Source: CAVSJO01 sp963728445
GTDB taxonomy: Bacteria; Gemmatimonadota; Gemmatimonadetes; Longimicrobiales; RSA9
DNA length: 64,000 nt
Assembly (NCBI GenBank): GCA_963728445.1
Contig: CAVSJO010000008.1
Coordinates: 62,001-126,000 of the forward strand
Direction: 5' to 3'
A program made the translations under genes and the position numbers. The notes below the pieces were generated by a model, which saw nothing but the letters and a program-made list of their open reading frames with translations, did not search any database and was not told the DNA's origin. Below, in pieces: positions 1-9,065 of this stretch. The first letter of the stretch is position 1; every line of letters starts with the position of its first letter.

Positions 1-377
1 CCGACGACGAACGAGCCCAGCACCCCGACCAGGAGCGACACGACGGCGCCGACGCCCGCTCTGCGGATCTCGTCGAGGCTGACTCCGAACGCCGTCGCCA
101 CGATGGCGAAGTCCCGCAGCATGGACCCGCCCAGCAACCCGACGCCGGCCAGGACGGGGATGTCGGCCAGGCCCTGCTTTCCGCCCGTTTCCACCCCGCC
201 GACGTAGGCCAGGAGCAGTCCGGCGAGGATGGCGATGGCGGAGCCGTGGACGCGGCCCGCCGTCAGCCTGTCGGAAAGCAGGTACGACAGCCAGACGACG
301 ACGCCCACGAACGCGAACGCGGTCACGAGCCCGTTCCCGGCCAGCACGTCCGACAGGATGTCCGCCACGCCGGTCAC
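1..377 (-). CDS. madM: malonate transporter subunit MadM, partial
   Basis: Large subunit of the two-component MadLM malonate:Na+ symporter in the inner membrane. Only the first ~125 residues are present; the gene runs off the left edge. It starts at a GTG that overlaps the madL stop by four bases (GTGA), so the two are translationally coupled. The visible part has hydrophobic helices (around residues 18-33, 45-60 and 78-100) and the stretch GLLGGSMLRDFAIVATAFGV, which I recognise from MadM. Malonate decarboxylase genes, the usual partners, are not inside the window and would have to lie to the left. The family call rests on recall of the sequence pattern; the fused order madL-madM strongly supports it. 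Confidence 0.82.
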   Translation of the reverse strand, partial: MTGVADILSDVLAGNGLVTAFAFVGVVVWLSYLLSDRLTAGRVHGSAIAILAGLLLAYVGGVETGGKQGLADIPVLAGVGLLGGSMLRDFAIVATAFGVSLDEIRRAGVGAVVSLLVGVLGSFVV

Positions 378-787
378 GCGGGTCCTTCCTCGGTCGGTCC
401 CGGCGCGAGCGTGCCGGCTCCACCGGCCTCGGGGTCCCGGCCGATCCGGCTCAGCACGGGCACGAGCAGGAAGCTGAGGAACACGGCCAGGGCGCCCGCC
501 AGGATCGCGGCCGGGCCGCCCTTGACCGCGGCGATGACGTTCTGCTTCGCGGCCATCGCCACGACGATGGGGATGTAGACCGCGCTCCAGAACAGGACAC
601 CCTGGCGGGTCAGGGGCTTCAGCCCGCCGCGCTTCCGGAGCGCGTCCGAGAGGACGATGAGAAGGAACATCGCGATCCCCACGCCGCCGACGTTCGCCTG
701 GACGCCGATGATCGCGCCGAGGACGTCCCCGACGAAGATGCCGACGAGCATGCACACCGCCAGCAGCGCGACGCCGTAGATGACCAT
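374..787 (-). CDS. madL: malonate transporter subunit MadL
   Basis: Small subunit (137 aa, normal family length) of the MadLM malonate transporter. The N-terminus begins MVIYGVALLAVCMLVGIFVG and is followed by GAIIGVQANVGGVGIAMFLL, both typical of MadL. Four hydrophobic segments can be seen (about 1-20, 28-47, 66-85 and 91-111), followed by a charged, Gly/Pro-rich tail. The stop overlaps the GTG start of madM. The serine hydrolase gene ends only 6 bases upstream on the same strand, so the three may be co-transcribed. MadL and MadM are both needed for malonate uptake in the characterised systems. Confidence 0.88.
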   Translation of the reverse strand: MVIYGVALLAVCMLVGIFVGDVLGAIIGVQANVGGVGIAMFLLIVLSDALRKRGGLKPLTRQGVLFWSAVYIPIVVAMAAKQNVIAAVKGGPAAILAGALAVFLSFLLVPVLSRIGRDPEAGGAGTLAPGPTEEGPA

Positions 788-793
788 GCTCGC

Positions 794-2329
794 CTACGCC
801 CCGCCCGCGGCGGGCACGGCCCGCATGAGCGTCTCGAGCCCGTCCCGCAGGGCGCGGCCCCCGGCCCGCGCTCCCCGGTACTTCCCCAGCCGCACCACCA
901 CCAGGTGCCGGCTCGGGATCAGGATCGTGTACTGGCCGCCGGCGCCCGCGAAGAAGGTCGCCTCCTTCGGCACGGGGAACGAGCCCGTTCCGTTCACCCA
1001 CTGGAAGGCGCCGCCGTACTCCGGGCGCCCGTCCACGACCCACGCCGGCGCCAGCGTGCGCGCGTACTCCGCGTAGCCCTCGGGCAGGATGCGCTCCCCG
1101 TTCCAGACGCCGTCCTGGATCCACAGGTTGCCCAGCCGCGCCCAGTCCCGGGCCGCCAGGAAGTCGTAGCCCTGGCAGAGGAAGTCGCCGTAGGGATCGG
1201 TCTCGATGACGGCGTCCCGGATGCCGATCCTGTCGAAGAGCGCCCGCTGCGGGAAGGCGTGGTAGTCGTCGCCCCGCTTCTCCACGGCCAGCCGGATCAG
1301 GTAGTTGGTCAGCACCGGGTCCGTGTTGCGGTAGCGGCCCACCGTGTTGGGCGGCCACTCCTGCGGGCGCGTCGCGGCGTAGTGGAAGGAGTTCACCCGC
1401 CCGGTATAGAGGTACAGGTGGTCCGGGTATCCCTTCGTGGAGTCGAAGTCCGGGTCCTGCGGCGCCCGGATGCGCAGCCCCGACGACATGCGCATGATGT
1501 CCCCGATGCGGATCTTCTGCCTCGCGTCGCCCTCCGTCTGCCATTCGGGGATCGGCGCCGGCTGCCAGAGCTCGTACGCACCCTGCTGGATGAGCACGCC
1601 CATCATCGTGCCGGTCAGGCTCTTGCCCATGGACCAGCTCTCCAGCGGCGTGTGGATGCCGATGCCGTCGCCGTACCGCTCGCCGACGATACGGCCGTCG
1701 TACGTGACGACGACCGCCTCCGTCATGGCCTCCGGCGGTCCGAACGCCTCGTCCACCGCCTGCCGGACCAGCGCCGTGTCGAGCCCGGGCGGCGGCGGCG
1801 CGTCGGAGACGACGTCGCCCATCGGCCAGGGCGTCGTGGCGGCGTCCGGCAGGTCCGGCTTCACCCACTCCGGCGTGAAGTGGATCGAGTCCTCCCCGAT
1901 GACCCGCGTGACGCATCCCTGGCTCTTGTACCGCTTCGCGGCCAGCACGACGCCGGACGGGAGCGTCAGCCGCACCTCCTCCCGCTGCCGGTCCACCACG
2001 GTGTCCGTCACGAAGCGCCGCTGCTCGTACGGGCTCGTGAAGTAGCCCACGTTCTCGGCGGCGTCCGCGGGATCGAGGCCCGTGATGAACACCGCCGTGC
2101 ACAGGATCTTCGCGAAGCCCGAGGTATTGTGCTCCAGCGGGTCGCCGGGCGGAGGCACGTACTCCGTGGGGAGCTCGAGGGAGTCGGCACGGGCGATGAG
2201 GGCCGCAGTCACGGAGTCCCGGGTCGAGGTCACGGCGGCGGGGACGTCACCGCCCGATCCGGCACCGCAGGCAAGGGCGAATGCCGCCGACGATAGGATG
2301 GTCAGTGCGGCAGGGCGGGGGATGCGCAC
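794..2329 (-). CDS. serine hydrolase lipoprotein, beta-lactamase/NylB fold
   Basis: 511-aa secreted serine hydrolase of the class C beta-lactamase/penicillin-binding fold. The start is taken at a GTG giving VRIPRPAALTILSSAAFALAC, a lipoprotein signal with a LAC lipobox; an open frame extends further upstream but has no signal logic. The SxxK motif is S-M-G-K at about residues 233-236 and the Y-x-N motif is YRN at about 334-336. The N-terminal ~180 residues are a family-specific extension. Members act as esterases, amide hydrolases or D-peptidases; the substrate cannot be told from sequence. It lies just upstream of madLM on the same strand, with a 6-base gap. Confidence 0.8.
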   Translation of the reverse strand: MRIPRPAALTILSSAAFALACGAGSGGDVPAAVTSTRDSVTAALIARADSLELPTEYVPPPGDPLEHNTSGFAKILCTAVFITGLDPADAAENVGYFTSPYEQRRFVTDTVVDRQREEVRLTLPSGVVLAAKRYKSQGCVTRVIGEDSIHFTPEWVKPDLPDAATTPWPMGDVVSDAPPPPGLDTALVRQAVDEAFGPPEAMTEAVVVTYDGRIVGERYGDGIGIHTPLESWSMGKSLTGTMMGVLIQQGAYELWQPAPIPEWQTEGDARQKIRIGDIMRMSSGLRIRAPQDPDFDSTKGYPDHLYLYTGRVNSFHYAATRPQEWPPNTVGRYRNTDPVLTNYLIRLAVEKRGDDYHAFPQRALFDRIGIRDAVIETDPYGDFLCQGYDFLAARDWARLGNLWIQDGVWNGERILPEGYAEYARTLAPAWVVDGRPEYGGAFQWVNGTGSFPVPKEATFFAGAGGQYTILIPSRHLVVVRLGKYRGARAGGRALRDGLETLMRAVPAAGGA

Positions 2330-2591
2330 GCGTCGAACCTCCGGCGTCGGGGGGGCGGGTCGGCCGGTGCAGGATGGGGGCGGCGCCGCCGGAGCGGCAA
2401 GAGAAGGCCCGGGGAAACGCGAGGACCTCACAGGCGGCCCGGCCGCGCCGTCCCGGCAGCGGGACGGCGAGTCCCGGAAACGGGCTCCGTCCGCAGCGGC
2501 CCCGCTGGAGATCTGCCCGCGCATCTCGTTCCACCGCAGCGATTTGTGCCCGGCGAACCCTTCCGGCCCCCGCCCTGCCCTCCGGACCCGC

Positions 2592-3565
2592 GTGAGCGCA
2601 CCGCCGATCCGCCATTGCCTGTTCTGCGGCGCCGTCCGTGCCACCGCGCCGTCGGACGACGCGCGACCCCGGGTCCGCTTCGCCTACGATCCCGGGGGCG
2701 TGCGGGCGTGGTGGGTGTGCGACGGCTGCGGCCGCTGGAATCTCGCCGACGCCGACGAGCGACTGGAGCTGATCGACGCCCTCGAGCAAAGGGTGCGGGA
2801 CTCCGGCCGGCTGCTCGCGGCCACCGAGAACATCGCGCTGCTCGAGATCGGAAACGCCGCCGTCGTCCGCGTCGGCCCCTCGCCGCTGTCGGAGCAGGCG
2901 TGGTGGCGCTACGGCCACACGCTGCGCGGCCGCCACGCGGCATTCCGGGGCGCGGCGACCCGGTTGAGCGCGGCCACGGGCACGGCCATCGCCTACGTGG
3001 GCGGCCGCGTCGGACCGCGCCGGCGCATCCCCTCGTACGCCTGGGACGATTCGCTTCGGACGGAGTCGCTGCGCTGGTGGCGATTCGGAACCCTGGCGTG
3101 GGTCGGCCGCAGCCGCTGCCCGTTCTGCAACAGCGTGCTCCGAGCCCTGGAGTTCGACGACGCCTGGCACGCGTCCCTGGTCGACGAGGAGGCGGGTCCG
3201 GCGCTCGGCATCCCCTGCACGCGCTGCGACCCGTGGACGCCGGAGAAGGTGTTCCCCATCCGGGGAGAGGAAGGGGCGCTGCTCCTCCGCCGCGTGCTGG
3301 CCTACCAGAACATCGCCGGCGGCCCCGCTCCGGTGGTCGAGCGCGCCGGCGCGGCCATCGAGGAGGCCGGATCCGCCGAGGCCTTCGCGCGGCGACTCGC
3401 CCGCGCCCGCACGCCACTGCGCCGCCTCGGGCCCGTCCTCGGCCTCGCCCTGGAGATCGCCATGAACGACGCCGCAGAGCCGACGATCTCGCCCGCGAGA
3501 CCCGCCTCCTGGAGGAGACGTGGCGGCACGAGGACGAGATCGCCCGCATCATCGACGAGCTGTGA
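2592..3565 (+). CDS. zinc-ribbon hypothetical protein with one frameshift
   Basis: Hypothetical protein of ~320 aa starting at GTG (VSAPPIRHCLFCG). It has paired cysteines that look like zinc ribbons: CLFC and CDGC near the N-terminus, CPFC and CTRC around residues 178 and 213. Reading is continuous to LEIAMNDAAE near 3480, then the coherent C-terminal helix (LARETRLLEETWRHEDEIA...IIDEL) continues in another frame to the TGA at 3565. A single missing base around 3475-3490 explains this. I recall similar uncharacterised proteins from Gemmatimonadota with this charged C-terminal helix, so a sequencing error is more likely than a dead gene. Function unknown. Confidence 0.6.
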
Positions 3566-3616
3566 GGCCGGCTCAGGCCGGGGCCGAAGGCTCCGGCTCG
3601 GCGCCCGCGGCCCCGG

Positions 3617-4825
3617 TCAGTCCTGCGGCGCGGGACGGCCGACGGAGTCGTAGATCTGCCGGATCGGGCTACCAGTGCGCCGGACGGGACCAAGGGAACG
3701 CTGATCCGGAAACGAGCCGCGCCCGAAGAACACGCTCGCCGCGAGCTTGCGGCCGGGGCCTGTCCGCAGCGCCGCGCACGCCGCCTCCGCCAGCACGGGA
3801 GACCGCATCCCTTCGAACACCCGCCTCGCCCACCTCCGCCGGCGGAAGTGCCCCCTGTATGGGAGCCCGGAATACGCCTCGAGCACGGCCGACGGCGCAC
3901 CGTCCAGCCACGCGGCGATTCGGGCCGTTGCCGTACGCGTCAGCCGGTAGCACGGATCCAGCCCCCCGGCCGTCAGCGGTGACACCGCTCCCGCCGCGTC
4001 ACCGATGAGCAGGCCCCGGCCGCAGCCGATCCGACGCAGAACGCCCCCGACCGGGATGAGCCCGCCGCGGCGCTCGACCGCGTGCAGGCCCTGCATCGAC
4101 CAGAACTCCGGCAGCCCGCCGAGTCGCTCATGCAGCGCGGCGAGGGCCGCGGTCGGCTCGAAGCGGCCCGGAGTGCCGCCCACGCCCACGTGAACCGCTT
4201 CGCCGTCGGCAGCCACCCATGCGATGTATCCGGGCGCGAGTCGCGGATCTACGATGCAATGCAACTCGGCCTCGGCCGACCCGAGCGTGCCTTCGAAGAC
4301 GTCCTCCACGCCCACGATCCACGCGCGATTCTCGTCCAGATCCAGGTCCCGCGCCACCCTCGAGCGCGCCCCGTCCGCTCCCACGATCAGCCGCGCACGC
4401 ACGCGGGCGGCGCGCCCCCCGCGCTCGAGTTCCACAACGCTCCCTCGCCCCGTCGCCTCCGATCCGCGATAGCGCGTTCCCCCCCAGAACTCGACGCCGA
4501 GATCCTGCGCCTGCTCGAGCAGCCGACGATACAGCCGCCGCATGCGTCCCACACGGAACTCGTCGGCATCGGCCGACAGCTCCAGCGCCCGTCCCGACGG
4601 AGAATGCACCACGACACGGCGAATGCCCGGGCCGAGACAGTCCTCCGGCGGCTCGAAGTCCTCCAGCGTCCGCCGGACGAAGATCCCCGTCGTGTGGACC
4701 GACCGGTCCACGGTGGGGCGGGCGTCGACCAGCAGCACACGCGCCCGTCCGCCGAGTTCCCCGGCGGCGACGAGCCCGGCGAGCCCCGCCCCGACGATCA
4801 CGACGTCATATGCCTCGTGCATCAT
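3617..4825 (-). CDS. FAD-dependent oxidoreductase (geranylgeranyl-reductase/PHBH-like)
   Basis: 402-aa flavoprotein. Residues ~7-35 form the dinucleotide-binding fold (VVIVGAGLAGLVAAGEL, GxGxxG); the family DG motif is seen as GADGARSRVARDL; and the second FAD contact is GLLIGDAAGAVSPLTAGGLD near residue 290. The layout fits the geranylgeranyl reductase/aromatic hydroxylase superfamily. The substrate is unknown; polyprenyl or halogenase-like chemistry are both possible. The gene stands alone, divergent from the DUF819 permease. A likely -10 (TATACT) lies on its strand at about 4859-4864 and an AGTAC-AGA-GTACT inverted repeat sits at 4833-4845 just before the start. Confidence 0.75.
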   Translation of the reverse strand: MMHEAYDVVIVGAGLAGLVAAGELGGRARVLLVDARPTVDRSVHTTGIFVRRTLEDFEPPEDCLGPGIRRVVVHSPSGRALELSADADEFRVGRMRRLYRRLLEQAQDLGVEFWGGTRYRGSEATGRGSVVELERGGRAARVRARLIVGADGARSRVARDLDLDENRAWIVGVEDVFEGTLGSAEAELHCIVDPRLAPGYIAWVAADGEAVHVGVGGTPGRFEPTAALAALHERLGGLPEFWSMQGLHAVERRGGLIPVGGVLRRIGCGRGLLIGDAAGAVSPLTAGGLDPCYRLTRTATARIAAWLDGAPSAVLEAYSGLPYRGHFRRRRWARRVFEGMRSPVLAEAACAALRTGPGRKLAASVFFGRGSFPDQRSLGPVRRTGSPIRQIYDSVGRPAPQD

Positions 4826-4832
4826 CCCTCGC

Positions 4833-4845
4833 AGTACAGAGTACT
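4833..4845. promoter_or_regulatory. inverted repeat before the FAD oxidoreductase
   Basis: AGTAC AGA GTACT, a perfect 5-base inverted repeat with a 3-base spacer, lies 8-20 bases upstream of the minus-strand start at 4825 and just downstream of a TATACT -10-like element. The position would suit a repressor site or a short 5' UTR hairpin. No regulator is encoded next to it. Confidence 0.3.
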
Positions 4846-4900
4846 TTGTCGGCTAAAGTATAGTCCCCGGGGGCGGGAGGCAACACGCGTCATCAGGGAC

Positions 4901-6106
4901 ATGCGTGCGGGGCGCGTTCCTCCGCCGTACTATCGGTGGCGGCTTCCACCCCGTCCCCGGAGAGCACGCCTGATCACCGAGCCGATCGCCGTCCTTGCGG
5001 CCCTCGCCGCCATCGTGGTCGTGTCGCTCGTGCTCGAGCGACACTGGCGGCTTGGACGCTCCTTCGGCGCCGCGTTCCTGGGCATCCTGCTGGGAATGCT
5101 GCTGTCGAACACCGGCGTGCTGCCCGGCCGGTCTCCCGTCTACGACTTCCTCGTGGGCCCGGCGGTCAGCGCGGGCATCGTGCTGATCCTGCTGTCAGTG
5201 GACGTCCGGACGATCGTGCGGGCGGGTCCGACGATGCTGATCGCGTTCGGCATCGGCGCGGTGGGGTCGATGGTGGGGGCGACGCTGGCGGCGCTGGCGC
5301 TCGCCGATCAGGTCGGCCCGGAGACGTGGAAGCTCGCGGGGCAGTACGCGGCGACGTACACGGGAGGAGGCGCCAATTTCGCCGCCGTGGGAGCCGCGCT
5401 GCGGACGAGCGGCGACCTGTTCGCCGCAGGTGTCGCGGCTGACGTCATCGTCACGGCCATCTGGATGGCCGTCTGTCTCACTGCGCCGGTGGTGTTCAGC
5501 CGGCGGCGTGGCGAGGCGGAGGGAGAGGCGGAAGCGGCGCACCCGACGGATGCCGGGGGCCGGCTCTACGCGACGATCGGTCGCCTCGAGCTCCTCGACG
5601 TGGCGGCCCTGGCGACGATCGCCCTGGGTACGCTCTGGCTATCGGGCGTGCTCGGGAGGCTCTTTCCACAGCTGCCGTCGGTCCTGTGGTTGACCACCAT
5701 CGCCCTCGCTCTCGCCCAGATCCCCCGCGTCGCGAAGATCCGTGGCGCGGGCGTGATCGGGAACTGGCTCGTGCTCCTCTTCCTCGCGAGCAACGGCGCC
5801 AAATCCATCGTGTCCAACATCGCCGCCGTCGGAGCACCCGTCTTCTGGTTCGCCGTGATGACCGTGACGATCCACGGGGTCATCACGTTCGGCGTGGGGC
5901 TGCTGGCGCGCATCGACGCGCGCACGCTCGCCATCGCCTCCCAGGCCAACGTCGGCGGCTCCGCGTCGGCCATGGCCCTCGCCTCCGCGCGGGGTTGGTC
6001 GGCGCAGCTCCTGCCGGGCGTCGCCGTCGGGATGGCCGGCAACGCCATCGGCAACTACGTGGGGATTGCGGTGGCCGCTGGCGTGCACCGCTGGATCGGC
6101 GGCTGA
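4901..6106 (+). CDS. DUF819 family integral membrane protein
   Basis: Predicted permease of the DUF819 (YjcL-like) family with about ten hydrophobic segments. The ATG at 4901 gives 401 aa, but the first ~23 residues are Arg/Pro-rich; a CTG at 4970 (LITEPIAVLAALAA) with GGAGAG a few bases upstream would give a 378-aa protein nearer the family length, so the start is uncertain. Diagnostic stretches are YAATYTGGGANFAAVG in the middle and ASQANVGGSASAMALA near the C-terminus, repeated-half motifs of this family. The transported substrate is not established. It converges with the peptide transporter and is next to peptidase T, so a role in peptide or amino-acid handling is an inference from context. 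Confidence 0.78.
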   Translation: MRAGRVPPPYYRWRLPPRPRRARLITEPIAVLAALAAIVVVSLVLERHWRLGRSFGAAFLGILLGMLLSNTGVLPGRSPVYDFLVGPAVSAGIVLILLSVDVRTIVRAGPTMLIAFGIGAVGSMVGATLAALALADQVGPETWKLAGQYAATYTGGGANFAAVGAALRTSGDLFAAGVAADVIVTAIWMAVCLTAPVVFSRRRGEAEGEAEAAHPTDAGGRLYATIGRLELLDVAALATIALGTLWLSGVLGRLFPQLPSVLWLTTIALALAQIPRVAKIRGAGVIGNWLVLLFLASNGAKSIVSNIAAVGAPVFWFAVMTVTIHGVITFGVGLLARIDARTLAIASQANVGGSASAMALASARGWSAQLLPGVAVGMAGNAIGNYVGIAVAAGVHRWIGG

Positions 6107-6169
6107 ATCTCCGAACGGACTCGCCGAATCGTCCCTCGACCGGACGCGGGCCGCGCCCGGCCCGCCCGG

Positions 6170-7675
6170 TCACGCCTTCGACGGCGACGGCAGCCGGTCG
6201 TCGACCGCGGTCTCCTCCCACGGGCCCTCGCTCACCGCCGACAGCCGCTTCATCGTCGGGATCACCGCCGCGGCGATGACCGTGCCGATCACGGCCACGA
6301 CGCCCAGCCGGGTGAAGAGGCTCGTGTAGAGGGGCAGCGTTGCGACGGGGCTCGTCACGTCCTGGGGCACGCTCGCGAACGTGGCGACGTAGCTTCCCAG
6401 GTACTGGGAGATCCCCGTCGCCAGGAACCATACGCCCATGATGAACCCCCGCAGGGCCGGTCCGACGTAGCGCGCCACGACGGCCAGACCGAGGCCGCTG
6501 ATGAGCAGCTCCCCGAGCGACTGGAACCCGTAGCCGGTGATCATCCACCAGAACGAGACCTTCCCGGCGGTGGCGAAGTGCCCGCTGAACCCGTAGATGA
6601 AGAATCCGAGGCTCAGCACCGCGAAGCCCATCGCAAATTTCGTCGAGATGTGGAAGTCCCCGCCTTCGCCGCGCCCGAGGCGCGTATAGAGCCACGCCAG
6701 TCCCGGACTCAGGACGAAGATCCAGATCGGGTTCAGCGCCTGCACCTGCCCGGCGGGGACGTGGTATCCGAAGAGGTCGAGGTCGACGTTGCGGAGCGAG
6801 AAGAGGGTCAGGGACGTCGACATCTGCTGGTAGAAGATGAAGAACAGCATGCCGAGCCCTGTCAGGATCAGCACGGCCACGAGGCCCTTCCGCTCGCGCT
6901 CGCTCCCCTTTCGCATCATGATGGCGAAGATCGCGAGCATGGTGACGAACCCGAGGACGACGGTCGCCCGGGCGACGGTACGGTTCTGCACGATGAAGGT
7001 CACGAGGGCGATGCCGACGGCGATGCCGGCCAGGACCAGCACGAGACGCTTCACGTTCAGGGGATGGAAGTCGGGCTCGGAGCCGACGTGGCGGAGGTAG
7101 CGGCTCATCACGAGGTAGTTCAGGATGCCGACCACGAGCCCCGCGGCGCAGACCGCGAACGCCGCATGCCAGCCGACCTTGATGGCGATGAGCGGCGTCG
7201 CCAGCTGCGACGCGGTCGCGCCGATGTTGACCGCCATGTAGTACATCGTGAACGCGCTGTCGATCTTCGCGGGGTCGCCCTCGTAGAGCTTCGAGATCAT
7301 GTTGGCGGGGTTCGCCTTGAACACGCCGCCGCCGACCGCCACGATGGCCAGCGCCGGGAACAGGAGCCCGGGATGGTTCGGAATCGAAAGACCGACGTAG
7401 CCCAGGGCGAGGATCAGGGCGCCGAGGACCATGGTGCGGCGGCTGCCGAGCAGCTTGTCGCCGATCCAGCCGCCCACCGCGGGAACGGTGTAGGCGAGGG
7501 CGGCGAACGCGCCGAAGGTGAGGTTGGCACGGTCGTCCCCGTAGCCGAGCTCCTGCACCATGAACAGCACGACGACGGCCGTCATGCCGTAGTAGCCGAA
7601 CCTCTCCCACAGCTCGATCAGGAAGAGGGTAGTGAATCCCTTCGTCCGGGACGGAGTCTGCGCCGCTGTCGTCAT
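6170..7675 (-). CDS. proton-dependent oligopeptide transporter (POT/PTR)
   Basis: 501-aa major facilitator of the POT family, importing di- and tripeptides with protons across the inner membrane. The N-terminal helix carries the signature E-x-x-E-R motif (ELWERFGYYGM at ~24-34), needed for proton coupling in characterised members, and the second loop has the GGWIGDKLLGSRRT pattern. About 13-14 hydrophobic helices are visible, a normal number. The gene is divergent from peptidase T with ~106 bp between the starts, so import and hydrolysis of tripeptides are probably co-controlled. Confidence 0.88.
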   Translation of the reverse strand: MTTAAQTPSRTKGFTTLFLIELWERFGYYGMTAVVVLFMVQELGYGDDRANLTFGAFAALAYTVPAVGGWIGDKLLGSRRTMVLGALILALGYVGLSIPNHPGLLFPALAIVAVGGGVFKANPANMISKLYEGDPAKIDSAFTMYYMAVNIGATASQLATPLIAIKVGWHAAFAVCAAGLVVGILNYLVMSRYLRHVGSEPDFHPLNVKRLVLVLAGIAVGIALVTFIVQNRTVARATVVLGFVTMLAIFAIMMRKGSERERKGLVAVLILTGLGMLFFIFYQQMSTSLTLFSLRNVDLDLFGYHVPAGQVQALNPIWIFVLSPGLAWLYTRLGRGEGGDFHISTKFAMGFAVLSLGFFIYGFSGHFATAGKVSFWWMITGYGFQSLGELLISGLGLAVVARYVGPALRGFIMGVWFLATGISQYLGSYVATFASVPQDVTSPVATLPLYTSLFTRLGVVAVIGTVIAAAVIPTMKRLSAVSEGPWEETAVDDRLPSPSKA

Positions 7676-7781
7676 GTTCGGTTCCTCGGGCGGTGGAGTT
7701 CAGGCGGGCCGCACACCATTATCCGCTGCGGAGCACCGCGGCGCCACCATCACACACGTTCCCGCTTCCGGGGAGTTCGCC

Positions 7782-9053
7782 ATGCACCCGTTCGATGACC
7801 CGTCCGCCGTCCTGAGCCGCACCCGCATCGTCGCGCGGCTGTTGGACTACGTTCGTATCGACACCCAGTCCGACGAGACGAGCGAATCCTGCCCGAGCAC
7901 CGCGAAGCAGCTCGACCTGGCGCGCCGACTCGTGCAGGAGCTCAACGAGCTTGGGCTCCAGGGCGTCGGTGAGCCCGAGGTCGGGATGGACGGGAACGGC
8001 TACGTCCTGGCGGAGCTGCCGGGGACCGCGCCGGGGCGCGTCGGCCTGTGCGCACACGTGGACACGGCGCCCCAGTTCACGGGCAGGGACGTGAGCCCGC
8101 GGCTCGTCGAAAACTACGACGGAGGAAGGGTCGACGTCGGCAACGGCGTCGTCCTGGACCCCGAGGAGACGCCGGAGCTGACGGACTGCGTCGGAGATAC
8201 CCTCATCACCACCGACGGCACGACCCTCCTCGGCGCCGACGACAAGGCGGGCATCGCAGCCATCATGGGCGCGCTCGAGCTTCTCGTGGCGGAGCCGGAG
8301 ATCCGGCGGCCCACGCTGCGCATCTGCTTCAACCCCGACGAGGAGATCGGGCGCGGCGCGGACCGCTTTCCCATGGACCGCTTCGACTGCCCCGTGGCCT
8401 TCACCATCGACGGGAGCTTCACGGGCGAGATCAACGTGGAGACCTTCTCGGCGGACAAGGCCGTCGTCGCCTTCACCGGCGTCTCGGTCCACCCGGGCAC
8501 GGCGCGCGGAAGGATGGTGAACGCCCTCACCTGGATGGGCAAGCTCCTCGATCGGCTTCCCATGGGGGAGGCCCCCGAGTGCACCGAAGGGCGCGAAGGC
8601 TTCTACCACCCCGTCGTCGCGTCGGGCGACGCCGCGTCCTGCACGCTCCAGCTCATCCTCCGGGACTTCGACACCGCCGAGCTCGAGGAGCGCGGCCGAA
8701 GGCTGGAGCGCATGTGCGCGGGGCTCATGGCCGAGGAGCCCCGCCTCGACGTGAACGTCGAGATCACGAAGCAGTACCGGAACATGTACGACGTCCTGAG
8801 CCGCCATCCCGACGTCACCCGGAAGCTCGAGAAGGCCGTCGAGGCTGCCGGAATCACGCCGAGGCTCGAGCCCGTCCGCGGGGGAACGGACGGGTCACGG
8901 CTCACAGAGATGGGAATGCCGACCCCCAACATCTTCGCCGGCGGCGTGAGCTTCCACGGGCCCTCCGAGTGGATCTCCACCCGGGTGCTGGCCCAGTCCG
9001 CGTGCACGATCCTGAACCTCGTACAGCTTTTCGCGGAGGAAGGCGACGGCTAA
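7782..9053 (+). CDS. pepT: peptidase T (tripeptide aminopeptidase)
   Basis: 423-aa cytosolic M20 metallopeptidase that removes N-terminal residues from tripeptides. The ATG at 7782 has GGGAG ten bases upstream; the open frame extends further up but that part is not conserved. Metal and catalytic motifs seen: CAHVDTAPQ (His and Asp), LLGADDKAGIAA (bridging Asp), CFNPDEEIGRGAD (catalytic Glu pair), FTIDGSFTGEINVETFSAD, and C-terminal GGTDGSRLTEMGMPTPNIFAGG and FHGPSEW. Length matches the family. It ends 12 bp before the convergent helicase gene. Confidence 0.92.
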   Translation: MHPFDDPSAVLSRTRIVARLLDYVRIDTQSDETSESCPSTAKQLDLARRLVQELNELGLQGVGEPEVGMDGNGYVLAELPGTAPGRVGLCAHVDTAPQFTGRDVSPRLVENYDGGRVDVGNGVVLDPEETPELTDCVGDTLITTDGTTLLGADDKAGIAAIMGALELLVAEPEIRRPTLRICFNPDEEIGRGADRFPMDRFDCPVAFTIDGSFTGEINVETFSADKAVVAFTGVSVHPGTARGRMVNALTWMGKLLDRLPMGEAPECTEGREGFYHPVVASGDAASCTLQLILRDFDTAELEERGRRLERMCAGLMAEEPRLDVNVEITKQYRNMYDVLSRHPDVTRKLEKAVEAAGITPRLEPVRGGTDGSRLTEMGMPTPNIFAGGVSFHGPSEWISTRVLAQSACTILNLVQLFAEEGDG

Positions 9054-9065
9054 CGACAGGTACGG

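Noticed and set aside
6147..6164. Terminator between DUF819 and POT genes
   Set aside because: CGGGCCG/CGGCCCG could pair, but in DNA this GC-rich a 7-bp stem without a U-tract is weak evidence.
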